A stretch of 13,004 bases of DNA from JAGMCJ01 sp046761005 (GCA_046761005.1 JBHIFI010000045.1:1-13004); one strand, 5' to 3'; counted from the first letter of the stretch, positions 6,380 to 12,918 are shown. Numbers and translations are program-made. The notes: generated by a model not told the origin, from the letters alone.

Positions 6380-7621
6380 ATGGCGGAAGATGTTTTGCTG
6401 AAAGGCATCAGAAGACTTGAATGGGCCAGAACCCACATGAGACTGCTCCATGAGGTCCGAAAAAGGCTGAAAAAAGAGAGGGCTTTCGAAGGACTCAAAG
6501 TTGGAATGGCTCTTCATGTAGAGGCAAAAACTGGCACTCTGGCACTGACGCTCAGAGAGGCTGGAGCCAAAGTAAGATTGGCGTCCTGCAATCCTCTCTC
6601 CACGGATGATTCGGTTTCCTTTGCCCTGAGAGAGGAGTTCGGTCTGGAGACCTTCGCCAAGAAGTGGGAGAGCAGGGAGGAGTACTACGGCAATCTGAAT
6701 TCGGTCCTTAACCTAAAGCCGGACTTCCTAATAGACGACGGAGGAGACCTTATCTTCCTCACTCACTCCCAGAGAAGTGAGCTCTTGGACTCGGTTAAGG
6801 GAGCCAATGAGGAAACGACGACGGGAATTATCCGACTACGAGCCATGGCATCATCCGGAGAGCTCAAGTTCCCAGTGATATCGGTCAATGATGCTCACAT
6901 GAAATATCTCTTCGACAATAGATATGGTACTGGTCAGTCCACCATGGATGGCATAATGACAAGCACGAATCTTCTCATTGCTGGAAAGAGGTTCATCGTT
7001 GCGGGCTATGGATGGTGTGGCAGAGGTATCGCAATGAGGGCAAGGGGGATGGGAGCACACGTAATCGTGACCGAAGTCGATCCGATAAGAGCAGTGGAGG
7101 CAAAGCTGGATGGATTCGAGGTCATGCCCATAATCGATGCAGCAAGAAGCGCGGACTTCATCGTGAGCGCGACGGGGTGCAAGGACGTATTCGCTGGCAA
7201 ACATCTCGATGCTGTCAAGGATGGATGCATTCTGGCCAACGCCGGGCACTTCGACAACGAAATATCCAAAGATGCGCTGACCAAAGCATCAAAGACCGTC
7301 AAGAGGGTCAGAGAATTCGTGGACAGATATGACTTGAGGAACGGCAAGTCTGTGTATCTTCTGGGCGAGGGGAGGCTGATAAACCTCGTGGCGGGCCAAG
7401 GTCATCCTGTCGAAATAATGGATATGAGCTTCTCTATTCAGGCTCTCTCCCTAAGGTACCTTTCTCGAAACTACGAATCACTCGAAAACAAAGTGTATGA
7501 CATTCCAAAGGAAATCGATGAGGAGGTTGCGAGGATAAAGCTGAAAACTCTGGGCGTGAAAATAGACAAGCTAACAGCGTCCCAGAAGAGATACCTTACT
7601 GATTGGACCTCGGGTACCTGA
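6380..7621 (+). CDS. ahcY: S-adenosylhomocysteine hydrolase family enzyme, possibly S-inosylhomocysteine hydrolase
   Basis: This cytosolic NAD-dependent enzyme splits S-adenosyl- or S-inosyl-homocysteine into homocysteine and a nucleoside, relieving methyltransferase inhibition. The 413 residues cover the family end to end: DDGGDL (119-124), EETTTG (144-149), NDAHMKYLFDN (170-180) with catalytic K175 and D179, YGTGQS (182-187), the NAD turn GYGWCGRG (209-216), ANAGHFDNE (286-294), GEGRLINLVAGQGHP (329-343) and a short archaeal C-terminus. The nucleobase-binding stretch reads LHVEAKTGTL (45-54), whereas adenine-specific enzymes have LHMTxE/QTAVL, so Thr and Glu/Gln are replaced by E48 and K50. 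As I recall them, methanogen enzymes share this form, including the S-inosylhomocysteine hydrolase MJ1388. ATG 6380 is preferred over an upstream TTG at 6311, because the intervening residues do not fit the family, but neither has a good Shine-Dalgarno. The nucleoside kinase starts 14 nt downstream. Confidence 0.9.
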   Translation: MAEDVLLKGIRRLEWARTHMRLLHEVRKRLKKERAFEGLKVGMALHVEAKTGTLALTLREAGAKVRLASCNPLSTDDSVSFALREEFGLETFAKKWESREEYYGNLNSVLNLKPDFLIDDGGDLIFLTHSQRSELLDSVKGANEETTTGIIRLRAMASSGELKFPVISVNDAHMKYLFDNRYGTGQSTMDGIMTSTNLLIAGKRFIVAGYGWCGRGIAMRARGMGAHVIVTEVDPIRAVEAKLDGFEVMPIIDAARSADFIVSATGCKDVFAGKHLDAVKDGCILANAGHFDNEISKDALTKASKTVKRVREFVDRYDLRNGKSVYLLGEGRLINLVAGQGHPVEIMDMSFSIQALSLRYLSRNYESLENKVYDIPKEIDEEVARIKLKTLGVKIDKLTASQKRYLTDWTSGT

Positions 7622-7635
7622 CCAAGGAGGATTGA

Positions 7636-8559
7636 ATGGCCAAGTTCTTCCTAGGAGTCTATGGACACACTGTTCTTGATTACATAATTACCGTGCCCGA
7701 GCTCCCGCCTCCCAACACCTCGATCGAGCTTATCGATAGAAGAACCTTCTTTGGCGGGACGGGCGCCAACATAGCGAGGATCGCCTCATCTCTGGGGGTG
7801 AGAACGGCTCTATCATCCTTCGTTGGGGAGGATTTTCCCGCGGACTACGAGGAGGCTCTGAGGCAATCGAATGTGGATGTATCCGAATTGATAAGGGTCC
7901 AAGGATATCGTACTCCGGTCGCGTGGATATTCTCGGACAAGAAGCACAATCAGATATGCGTGATAGACCAGGGACCCTACCGAGATTCAGGAAGCTTCGA
8001 TATTCATGAGAACATTATCAGGAACTCGGAGATAGTTCACATAAGCACTGGTAGGCCGGAATATTACATCCGGATTGTGGACCTCGCACTTGAATTGGGA
8101 AAAAAGGTGAGCTTCGACCCTGCACAGGAAATCCATTATGTCTACGACAAGGAAACCTTCAACGAGTTTCTCCAGAAATCCAATCATTTCTTCGCAAACG
8201 AAAATGAACTCCGCGCGGCACTCAGTTTCACTGGTCTGGAGGAATCGGAAGAACTCGCTGACATGGTAGACCTTCTCATAGTTACGCTGGGAAAAAGAGG
8301 AAGCGTTATTTTTCATGAGGGGGAGAAACATGAGATACCCGCGATAGAGCCAAGGAGGATTGAGGAAGCCACGGGAATGGGAGACGCCTATCGGGCGGGC
8401 TTCTACGCTGCTTGGAGCAGACGTATGGACTTTGAACTTTGTGGATGGGCCGGCTCTGCCACCGCGAGTTTTGCGATGGAATCCCGAGGGGGTCAGACGA
8501 ACATTCCTACGTGGAGAGAGGTTCTTTCTCGAGTGGAAAAAGCCGCTGAATGCTCATGA
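7636..8559 (+). CDS. PfkB-family nucleoside kinase, MJ0406-like
   Basis: This 307-residue protein is a ribokinase/PfkB sugar kinase. Visible are FGGTGANIA (39-47), corresponding to the first PfkB signature, and ATGMGDAYRAGF (245-256), the second signature and anion hole, with D250 as the catalytic base. The protein resembles M. jannaschii MJ0406 through its length: GHTVLDYI near the start, the PxAWIFSDKxxNQI stretch (94-107), SFDPAQ (159-164) and a C-terminal TASFAMESRGGQTNIPTW (276-293). MJ0406 is a characterised nucleoside kinase accepting inosine, guanosine, cytidine and adenosine. The usual 'DPTGAGD' reads EATGMGD here. AAGGAGG lies 5 nt before the ATG and the gap to the hydrolase is 14 nt, so the two are cotranscribed; the kinase would phosphorylate the nucleoside the hydrolase releases. 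A sugar kinase role is possible but less likely. Confidence 0.85.
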   Translation: MAKFFLGVYGHTVLDYIITVPELPPPNTSIELIDRRTFFGGTGANIARIASSLGVRTALSSFVGEDFPADYEEALRQSNVDVSELIRVQGYRTPVAWIFSDKKHNQICVIDQGPYRDSGSFDIHENIIRNSEIVHISTGRPEYYIRIVDLALELGKKVSFDPAQEIHYVYDKETFNEFLQKSNHFFANENELRAALSFTGLEESEELADMVDLLIVTLGKRGSVIFHEGEKHEIPAIEPRRIEEATGMGDAYRAGFYAAWSRRMDFELCGWAGSATASFAMESRGGQTNIPTWREVLSRVEKAAECS

Positions 8560-8615
8560 GTTCTATCGGAGAGATCATATCTCGAGCGAAGGCCAGCACA
8601 CATTGTGGCTTCATA

Positions 8616-8638
8616 GAAACCTTTATAGAGAGCTATAA
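8616..8638 (+). promoter_or_regulatory. Promoter with overlapping inverted repeat upstream of the Lrp-domain gene
   Basis: GAAACC followed by TTTATAG (8622-8628) gives a BRE/TATA pair. The TATA centre is 29 bases before the GTG at 8654, consistent with a leaderless or nearly leaderless mRNA. TTATAG (8623-8628) and CTATAA (8633-8638) form an inverted repeat around AGAG that overlaps the TATA box. This could be an operator, or simply a two-way TATA sequence. Confidence 0.55.
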
Positions 8639-8653
8639 CTTTATGATGCCCGG

Positions 8654-8896
8654 GTGAGCTTTGTGGCCATAGGTTTTGTTCTGATAAGTACTGCACCCGC
8701 AAAAGAACATGAGGTTTACAACGAGCTCCAGAAAGTGGAGGAGATCGTTGAGCTTCATCCCCTCTTCGGGGAGTATGACCTCATCGCAAAGATTGAGGCT
8801 GAGGATTTCAACGTTCTCGGTCAAGTCGTTGTCGACAAGATCAGATCGATTGGTGGGGTAATCGACACCAAGACCCTCACTGGTATAAAGTTCTAG
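8654..8896 (+). CDS. Stand-alone Lrp/AsnC ligand-binding (RAM) domain protein
   Basis: This 80-residue protein consists only of the alpha/beta effector-binding domain of Lrp/AsnC regulators (Pfam AsnC_trans_reg); there is no helix-turn-helix. The pattern AIGFVLISTAPAKEHEV (5-21), then FGEYDLIAKIEAE (38-50) and the ending IDTKTLTGIKF (70-80), is typical of archaeal stand-alone members. In full-length Lrp proteins this domain oligomerises and binds amino acids; stand-alone forms may modulate full-length regulators or sense amino acids, but this is inferred. GTG at 8654 fits the promoter spacing. A second GTG at 8663 would give the shorter 'MAIGFVLI' start usual in the family, and I cannot exclude it. 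The membrane-protein gene follows after 11 nt. Confidence 0.85.
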   Translation: MSFVAIGFVLISTAPAKEHEVYNELQKVEEIVELHPLFGEYDLIAKIEAEDFNVLGQVVVDKIRSIGGVIDTKTLTGIKF

Positions 8897-8907
8897 GAGG
8901 ACAGAAG

Positions 8908-9225
8908 ATGATAGAGATCGATACCGGGGAATTCGTGACCATATTGATATTCTCGTTTGCCCTCTTCCTGCTGATTACAGGTGCGTTCACGGCATACTTC
9001 GGCAGCGGGAAGAGCAGGAAAATAGGAGCAGGTCTGCTCGCAGGTGGATTGGTTATTGGAATCATCTGGGCATACCTCGAATGGCAGCAGAAGAGCGCTA
9101 TGGGCGTTCTTAGAGTTGATGACCTAGGAAATCTCATTGTTGGCTCTATACTAGTTCTGGTCTCAGCAATAATAGGAGCCGTTCTGGCCATAGGTCTGTT
9201 CCTTCTGACCATAATGAAGTCCTAG
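8908..9225 (+). CDS. Small three-helix membrane protein, function unknown
   Basis: I do not recognise this 105-residue protein. It has three predicted membrane segments at about 10-31, 39-57 and 76-101, a short basic loop GSGKSRK (32-38) between the first two, and a polar stretch EWQQKSAMGVLRVDD (58-72) between the second and third. There is no signal peptide beyond the first helix and no cysteine or obvious catalytic motif. AGGAGG at 8895-8900, 7 nt before the ATG, and an 11-nt gap place it in one operon with the Lrp-domain gene. A weak terminator-like hairpin starts at its stop codon. The coding call is good; any function would be a guess. Confidence 0.75.
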   Translation: MIEIDTGEFVTILIFSFALFLLITGAFTAYFGSGKSRKIGAGLLAGGLVIGIIWAYLEWQQKSAMGVLRVDDLGNLIVGSILVLVSAIIGAVLAIGLFLLTIMKS

Positions 9226-9250
9226 GGTTCAGAAACCCTTATTTGTTTTC
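9224..9250 (+). terminator. Weak intrinsic-terminator-like hairpin with T-rich tract
   Basis: AGGGTT (9224-9229) pairs with AACCCT (9234-9239) over the loop CAGA, and TTATTTGTTTTC follows. The stem begins inside the stop codon of the membrane-protein gene. The T-rich part also contains TTATTTG (9239-9245), which could serve as the TATA box of purE, about 25 bases before the GTG at 9266. The same few bases may therefore end one unit and start the next. Confidence 0.4.
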
Positions 9251-9274
9251 TCACACCTTTGGGTAGTGAGAACA

Positions 9275-9739
9275 ATGTCTGTCCTCATAATCTTGGGTAG
9301 CAAATCAGATAAGAAAATCGGAGAGCGGGCTGAGGACATCCTCAATCAGTTTGGTATACAGTCAAGAATGATTGTGGCATCCGCTCACAGATCCCCGGAA
9401 TACCTGCAACGCGAAATCGAAAACAGCGATGCAAAGGTCATCATAGCAGTCGCGGGCCTTTCCGCTGCGCTTCCAGGGGTTGTGGCCTCACAAACCACAA
9501 GACCTGTGATTGGCGTCCCGGTGAGCGGGAAAATCAACCTCGATTCTCTTCTTTCAGTTGTTCAAATGCCCCCTGGGATTCCTGTCGCGGCGGTTGGACT
9601 AGATAGGGGTGAGAACGCGGCCATATTGGCTGTTGAGGTCCTCGCTCTTTCCGATGAGCAACTTGAAGAGAGGTTGAGGAGGCACAGAAAGAAGTTGGAG
9701 GAGTGGACTGTAGAGGATTCTAAGTCAGTTGGTGATTGA
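9275..9739 (+). CDS. purE: Phosphoribosylaminoimidazole carboxylase catalytic subunit PurE
   Basis: PurE makes CAIR in de novo purine synthesis, either from N5-CAIR (class I) or from AIR and CO2 (class II). The 154 residues show GSKSD (8-12), SAHRSP (36-41), AGLSAALPGV (60-69), a QMPPGIPVA stretch (98-106) and NAAILA (114-119), matching the family along its length. The class I histidine of 'AAHLPG' (His75 in E. coli) is Ala65 here, and no purK lies nearby; both point towards an AIR-carboxylating or otherwise different mechanism, but the class is unproven. The ATG at 9275 gives the usual PurE N-terminus; a GTG three codons upstream (9266) better suits a leaderless transcript from the TATA-like site at 9239-9245. 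guaAb follows with no gap. Confidence 0.92.
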   Translation: MSVLIILGSKSDKKIGERAEDILNQFGIQSRMIVASAHRSPEYLQREIENSDAKVIIAVAGLSAALPGVVASQTTRPVIGVPVSGKINLDSLLSVVQMPPGIPVAAVGLDRGENAAILAVEVLALSDEQLEERLRRHRKKLEEWTVEDSKSVGD

Positions 9740-10684
9740 TTGTTCGATCCGGAATCGTTCATAGAGGAGCAGACTAAGAAACTGGCAGACGAGATAGATG
9801 GAAAGGCTATAATCGCCGTGTCTGGTGGAGTGGATAGCACCGTCGCGGCCGTTCTAGTCAGCCGCGCAATTGGCGACCGGCTCTATGCTGTCTATGTCAA
9901 CAACGGATTCATGAGGAAGAACGAGGATGCTGAGGTCGCAAGGACATTCGATGCGACAGGCGTTCGATACAAAATACTTGATGCTTCAAAGGAGTTCCTC
10001 GACTCATTGAAGGGAGTAGTCCACCCTGAGGAGAAGAGGAAAATCATCGGGAATAAATTCATTGAGATATTTGAGCGGGAAGCCAGTTCCTGGGGAACCG
10101 GATATCTCGTCCAGGGAACGATTGCTCCCGATTGGATTGAAAGCGGTGGTCAACTTCGCGACACGATAAAATCCCACCACAACGTAGCCGGCCTGCCTTC
10201 CTCGATGAAATTGAAACTCGTTGAGCCCCTAAGGGACCTCTACAAGGATGAAGTAAGAAAGGTTGCCAGGTCCCTAGGCATTCCCGTTTCTGAGAGACAA
10301 CCGTTTCCTGGTCCCGCGCTTGCAATAAGAATACTCGGTGAGGTCACCCCTGAGAGAGTGGAAGTCGTGCGGGACGCATGCGCAATAGTGGAAGAAGAGA
10401 TAGAGAAGGCTGCCGAGGCGGGAAAGATGGACTTTCCGTGGCAGTATTTTGCGGTTCTGCTGCCGCTGAGATCGGTGGGCGTTCATGGGGACATGCGTGC
10501 CTACGGAGACACGGTGGCGGTTCGTGCGGTGGAATCTGTCGACGGGATGACCGCCAAGTACATGCACATTCCGCATGACGTTCTCGAGAGAATATCAGTC
10601 CGAGTCACAAATGAAATAAAGACTGTGAATCGAGTAGTCTATGATGTGACTCACAAACCACCTGCCACCATAGAGTGGGAGTAG
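9740..10684 (+). CDS. guaAb: GMP synthase subunit B (ATP pyrophosphatase and dimerisation domains)
   Basis: This subunit adenylates XMP and uses ammonia from the glutaminase subunit to form GMP. The 314 residues contain the PP-loop SGGVDST (28-34), GTIAPDWIESGG (126-137), SHHNV (145-149), a purine-binding RQPFPGPALAIR (186-197), and the C-terminal dimerisation signature NEIKTVNRVVYDVT (291-304) ending in IEWE. The archaeal form is separate from the glutaminase domain, as here. The start is TTG at 9740, directly after the purE stop TGA; it yields MFDPESFIEE, the usual archaeal N-terminus. The upstream Shine-Dalgarno is poor, so translation probably depends on purE through stop-start coupling. 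Subunit A follows 39 nt downstream but with its own promoter. Confidence 0.96.
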   Translation: MFDPESFIEEQTKKLADEIDGKAIIAVSGGVDSTVAAVLVSRAIGDRLYAVYVNNGFMRKNEDAEVARTFDATGVRYKILDASKEFLDSLKGVVHPEEKRKIIGNKFIEIFEREASSWGTGYLVQGTIAPDWIESGGQLRDTIKSHHNVAGLPSSMKLKLVEPLRDLYKDEVRKVARSLGIPVSERQPFPGPALAIRILGEVTPERVEVVRDACAIVEEEIEKAAEAGKMDFPWQYFAVLLPLRSVGVHGDMRAYGDTVAVRAVESVDGMTAKYMHIPHDVLERISVRVTNEIKTVNRVVYDVTHKPPATIEWE

Positions 10685-10688
10685 TGGT

Positions 10689-10701
10689 CAAAGATTTATA
10701 T
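10689..10701 (+). promoter_or_regulatory. Leaderless promoter for guaAa
   Basis: CAAAG (BRE-like, 10689-10693) and TTTATAT (10695-10701) lie in the 39-nt gap after guaAb. The TATA centre at 10698 is 26 bases before the GTG start of guaAa, the spacing expected if transcription starts at the start codon. No Shine-Dalgarno is visible. guaAa can thus be transcribed independently of guaAb. Confidence 0.7.
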
Positions 10702-10723
10702 CGTGATTCTTCGATGACCGTCT

Positions 10724-11290
10724 GTGAAAATATCAGTCATCGACAACGGAGGACAGTGGACACATAGGGAATGGAGGGTTCTTAGAGACATCGGTGTGGA
10801 TACAGGAATAATTCCCAATACGACTCCTCTTGATGAGATTGATGCCGATGGTCTGGTTCTTTCTGGCGGGGCGCCACGAGTTGGCCTGGACGTTGAGAAG
10901 ATGGGTAGAAACGGAGAATATCTCGAAAAGGCTGACATCCCCATCTTGGGAATCTGTGCTGGTCACCAGTTTATGGCATTGTTTTTTGGCGGGAAGGCAG
11001 AGGCTTCCAGAATTCCGGAGTTCGGGAAAGCCACCATCTTCGTCGACGAAGAGGATGACCTCTTCGTAGGCTTGCCAAAGAAATTCGAGGCTTGGGAATC
11101 GCACAATGATGAAGTGAGCGAAGTTCCTCAGGACTTCATTGTTCTCGCGCACTCGGATAACTGTCAAGTTCAATCCATGAAACATGTCAAGAAGCCCTTC
11201 TACGGCCTTCAATTCCACCCCGAAGTAGAGCACACGGAGTATGGCTCCGACATCTTTAGGAACTTCATCAGGGTCTGCGAGGAAATGTGA
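10724..11290 (+). CDS. guaAa: GMP synthase subunit A (class I glutamine amidotransferase)
   Basis: This subunit hydrolyses glutamine and passes ammonia to GuaAb for GMP formation. The 188-residue protein is a class I glutaminase domain of standard archaeal length. The nucleophile is C78 in GICAGHQ (76-82), and the partner His and Glu are H165 and E167 in QFHPEVEHTEYG (163-174). LSGGAPR (46-52) forms the oxyanion region, and WESHNDEV (124-131) is typical of GuaA. The GTG start gives the canonical MKISVIDNGGQW, with a TATA box 26 bases upstream and no Shine-Dalgarno, so the mRNA is probably leaderless. The next gene begins at the base after the stop codon. Confidence 0.95.
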   Translation: MKISVIDNGGQWTHREWRVLRDIGVDTGIIPNTTPLDEIDADGLVLSGGAPRVGLDVEKMGRNGEYLEKADIPILGICAGHQFMALFFGGKAEASRIPEFGKATIFVDEEDDLFVGLPKKFEAWESHNDEVSEVPQDFIVLAHSDNCQVQSMKHVKKPFYGLQFHPEVEHTEYGSDIFRNFIRVCEEM

Positions 11291-11494
11291 ATGAACAAAA
11301 ACGAAGTGATAAGAGACGCTCTGAGGCACAAGCGCAAGAAGGAGACACTCGAGAGAGCCATCGGCAGGGCCGTTAGGAGGTTTGGCGGGAACTATGAGGA
11401 TTACATAGAAATCATGTCATGCATACGGGAGAAGAGGGAGTCCGAGAACCTCGGTCTCTTGGAGGCAGCTCGCAGGGTGGCGGATGAGGACTAA
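11291..11494 (+). CDS. Small charged helical protein, unknown
   Basis: I do not recognise this 67-residue protein. It is rich in Arg, Lys and Glu, with likely helices at about 3-31 (basic patch RHKRKKE at 12-18 and RAVRR at 26-30) and 36-66, and it has a single Cys. There is no membrane segment, signal or zinc motif. The ATG directly follows the guaAa TGA, so it is probably translated by coupling and belongs to that transcript, which is the main reason to believe it is real. Its TAA overlaps the serA stop on the other strand. A nucleic-acid or protein-binding accessory role is conceivable but unsupported. Confidence 0.65.
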   Translation: MNKNEVIRDALRHKRKKETLERAIGRAVRRFGGNYEDYIEIMSCIREKRESENLGLLEAARRVADED

Positions 11495-12435
11495 TCATAG
11501 ATTTCTCTATTAACCACTTGATCCGGAATCTCACCATCCATGACCCTCAAGACCTGCTCGGCCACCATCTTGCCCGCTCGCCTTTGAGCTTCAGTCGTTG
11601 AGGCCCCCAGATGCGGTGTAAAATGGATGTTATCGAGTTTCAGAAGAGGACTATCTTTGGGAGGTTCATTTTCGAAAACATCGAGAGCCACACCCGCGAT
11701 GCGACCTTCTTGGAGCGCGCCCGCTAGCGCATCCTCATCAACGATTCCTCCTCTGGCGCAGTTTATCAGGTAGGCACTTCTTTTCATCATATCCAGTTCC
11801 TTCTTGCCAATGAGACCTCTAGTTTCTGGTGTTAGGACAGCATGGATGCTTACAAAGTCAGATTCCTTCAGAAGCTCAGGAAGGCCAACGAGTTCCACTC
11901 CGATTTTGGTGGCATGCTCTTCGCTCAGATACGGATCAAACGCCAGAACTCTCATTCCGAAAGCTCTGGCCCGTTTGCAGACCTCGGTACCAATCCTCCC
12001 AGCACCAACCAGACCGAGAACCTTGCCCTGGAGCTCGATTCCCTTGAACCTCTTCTTCTCCCATTTCCCGGCGCGAACGCTATTATCAGATAACACGAGA
12101 TTCCTCGCCAAAGAGAGCATGTGCCCCAGCGCCAGTTCTGCAACGGATACCGTACTCCCCCCAGGCGAAAAAACCACTGGGATTTTTCTTCTGGTTGCTG
12201 CTTCGACATCAATGTTGTCCACACCGACTCCAGCTCTTCCAATCACCTTGAGATTCTCTCCCTTCCGGATGACGTCCTGGGTCACCTTGGTTCTGCTTCT
12301 GACGATAATCGCATGATACAAATGAATGTTGTTGAGGAGTTCGTCCGCTTCATATTCCTTAGTGTCGACTTTGTGCTTTGTTTTCAGAAAATCGATGACC
12401 TCTTCTGCGATGGGGTCGTTTACGAGAATCCTCAT
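11491..12435 (-). CDS. serA: D-3-phosphoglycerate dehydrogenase, short form
   Basis: SerA oxidises 3-phosphoglycerate to 3-phosphohydroxypyruvate with NAD+, the first step of serine synthesis. The 314 residues hold only the catalytic and NAD domains: IGRAGVGVDNID (65-76), the Rossmann turn VGAGRIGTEV (143-152), NCARGGIVDE (225-234) with catalytic R228, DVFENEP (252-258) with E257, and PHLGAST (274-280) with H275. The ACT and intervening domains of the roughly 525-residue SerA are missing, so serine feedback through those domains is not expected. ATG at 12435 is preferred over an upstream TTG at 12453, because MRILVNDPI is the natural N-terminus. A TATA-like TTTTTAATATT lies upstream. Another 2-hydroxyacid dehydrogenase, such as glyoxylate reductase, is a possible alternative, but the motifs favour SerA. 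Confidence 0.88.
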   Translation of the reverse strand: MRILVNDPIAEEVIDFLKTKHKVDTKEYEADELLNNIHLYHAIIVRSRTKVTQDVIRKGENLKVIGRAGVGVDNIDVEAATRRKIPVVFSPGGSTVSVAELALGHMLSLARNLVLSDNSVRAGKWEKKRFKGIELQGKVLGLVGAGRIGTEVCKRARAFGMRVLAFDPYLSEEHATKIGVELVGLPELLKESDFVSIHAVLTPETRGLIGKKELDMMKRSAYLINCARGGIVDEDALAGALQEGRIAGVALDVFENEPPKDSPLLKLDNIHFTPHLGASTTEAQRRAGKMVAEQVLRVMDGEIPDQVVNREIYD

Positions 12436-12439
12436 CGAA

Positions 12440-12473
12440 GCACCGAAGTGCAATGGTCACGCAATATTAAAAA
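12440..12473 (-). promoter_or_regulatory. serA promoter region with a small GCAC-TTCG-GTGC palindrome
   Basis: Read on the minus strand, TTTTTAATATT (12473 to 12463) lies about 32 bases before the ATG at 12435 and can act as a TATA box, with transcription starting near 12441. Between it and the start codon is a 4-bp stem with a TTCG loop (12451 to 12440). The T-run also comes just after the upstream membrane-protein gene and may help end its transcript. Confidence 0.45.
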
Positions 12474-12479
12474 TGGAGG

Positions 12480-12896
12480 TTATCCCACGAAACGGGGAAT
12501 GAATAACAACATGCTGACTATGAGAACGACTATCAGAATTATCGCAAGAACAATTGCTATGATGGACATCTTCATATCTGAGCCAACGATGATGGGAATT
12601 GGACCCAGCATCACGACTCCACCGAACTTCTTCTCTGATTCTCTAGAGGGAGGTAATCCCTGCTTACCACCCTCTGATATTTCCACAGGCAGTCCTCTCG
12701 GAACAAATGCGAAGAACCCAAGGAAGAAGGCACCGATTATGCAGAGGATGCCGAAAAAACCCCATATGTCTGTTCCTGCATAGACTGGAAAAATCACAGC
12801 AAGATATACGGTCCCGCCACCTTGAACCACGCTTATGGCCAGCAATCCGAGACCCAGGAAGAATAGTCCCAGAGCGATAACGATTGTTCTTCTCAC
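12480..12896 (-). CDS. TIGR00304 family (DUF131-like) archaeal membrane protein
   Basis: This 138-residue protein has three predicted membrane helices (about 4-24, 44-65 and 111-134) and a polar loop at 66-91. The hallmark is GGVVMLGPIPIIVGSD (92-107) just before the last helix, the conserved motif of TIGR00304, a family of small archaeal membrane proteins with no known function. The frame stays open upstream to a TTG at 12962, but those 22 codons cover a TATA box. The GTG at 12896 lies exactly 26 bases from the TATA centre and is the better start. A Shine-Dalgarno-like GGAGAGG also precedes the GTG; it would not be transcribed if the message is leaderless. serA follows 44 nt downstream on the same strand. 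Confidence 0.82.
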   Translation of the reverse strand: MRRTIVIALGLFFLGLGLLAISVVQGGGTVYLAVIFPVYAGTDIWGFFGILCIIGAFFLGFFAFVPRGLPVEISEGGKQGLPPSRESEKKFGGVVMLGPIPIIVGSDMKMSIIAIVLAIILIVVLIVSMLLFIPRFVG

Positions 12897-12918
12897 ATCC
12901 TCTCCTATTCTCCTATTC

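Noticed and set aside
10733..11329. 198-codon minus-strand frame opposite guaAa
   Set aside because: guaAa has all its catalytic residues on the plus strand; the antisense frame has no family signature.
12121..12783. 220-codon plus-strand frame spanning the serA start and the TIGR00304 gene
   Set aside because: It crosses two clear minus-strand genes and their intergenic promoter, and its translation has no coherent domain.
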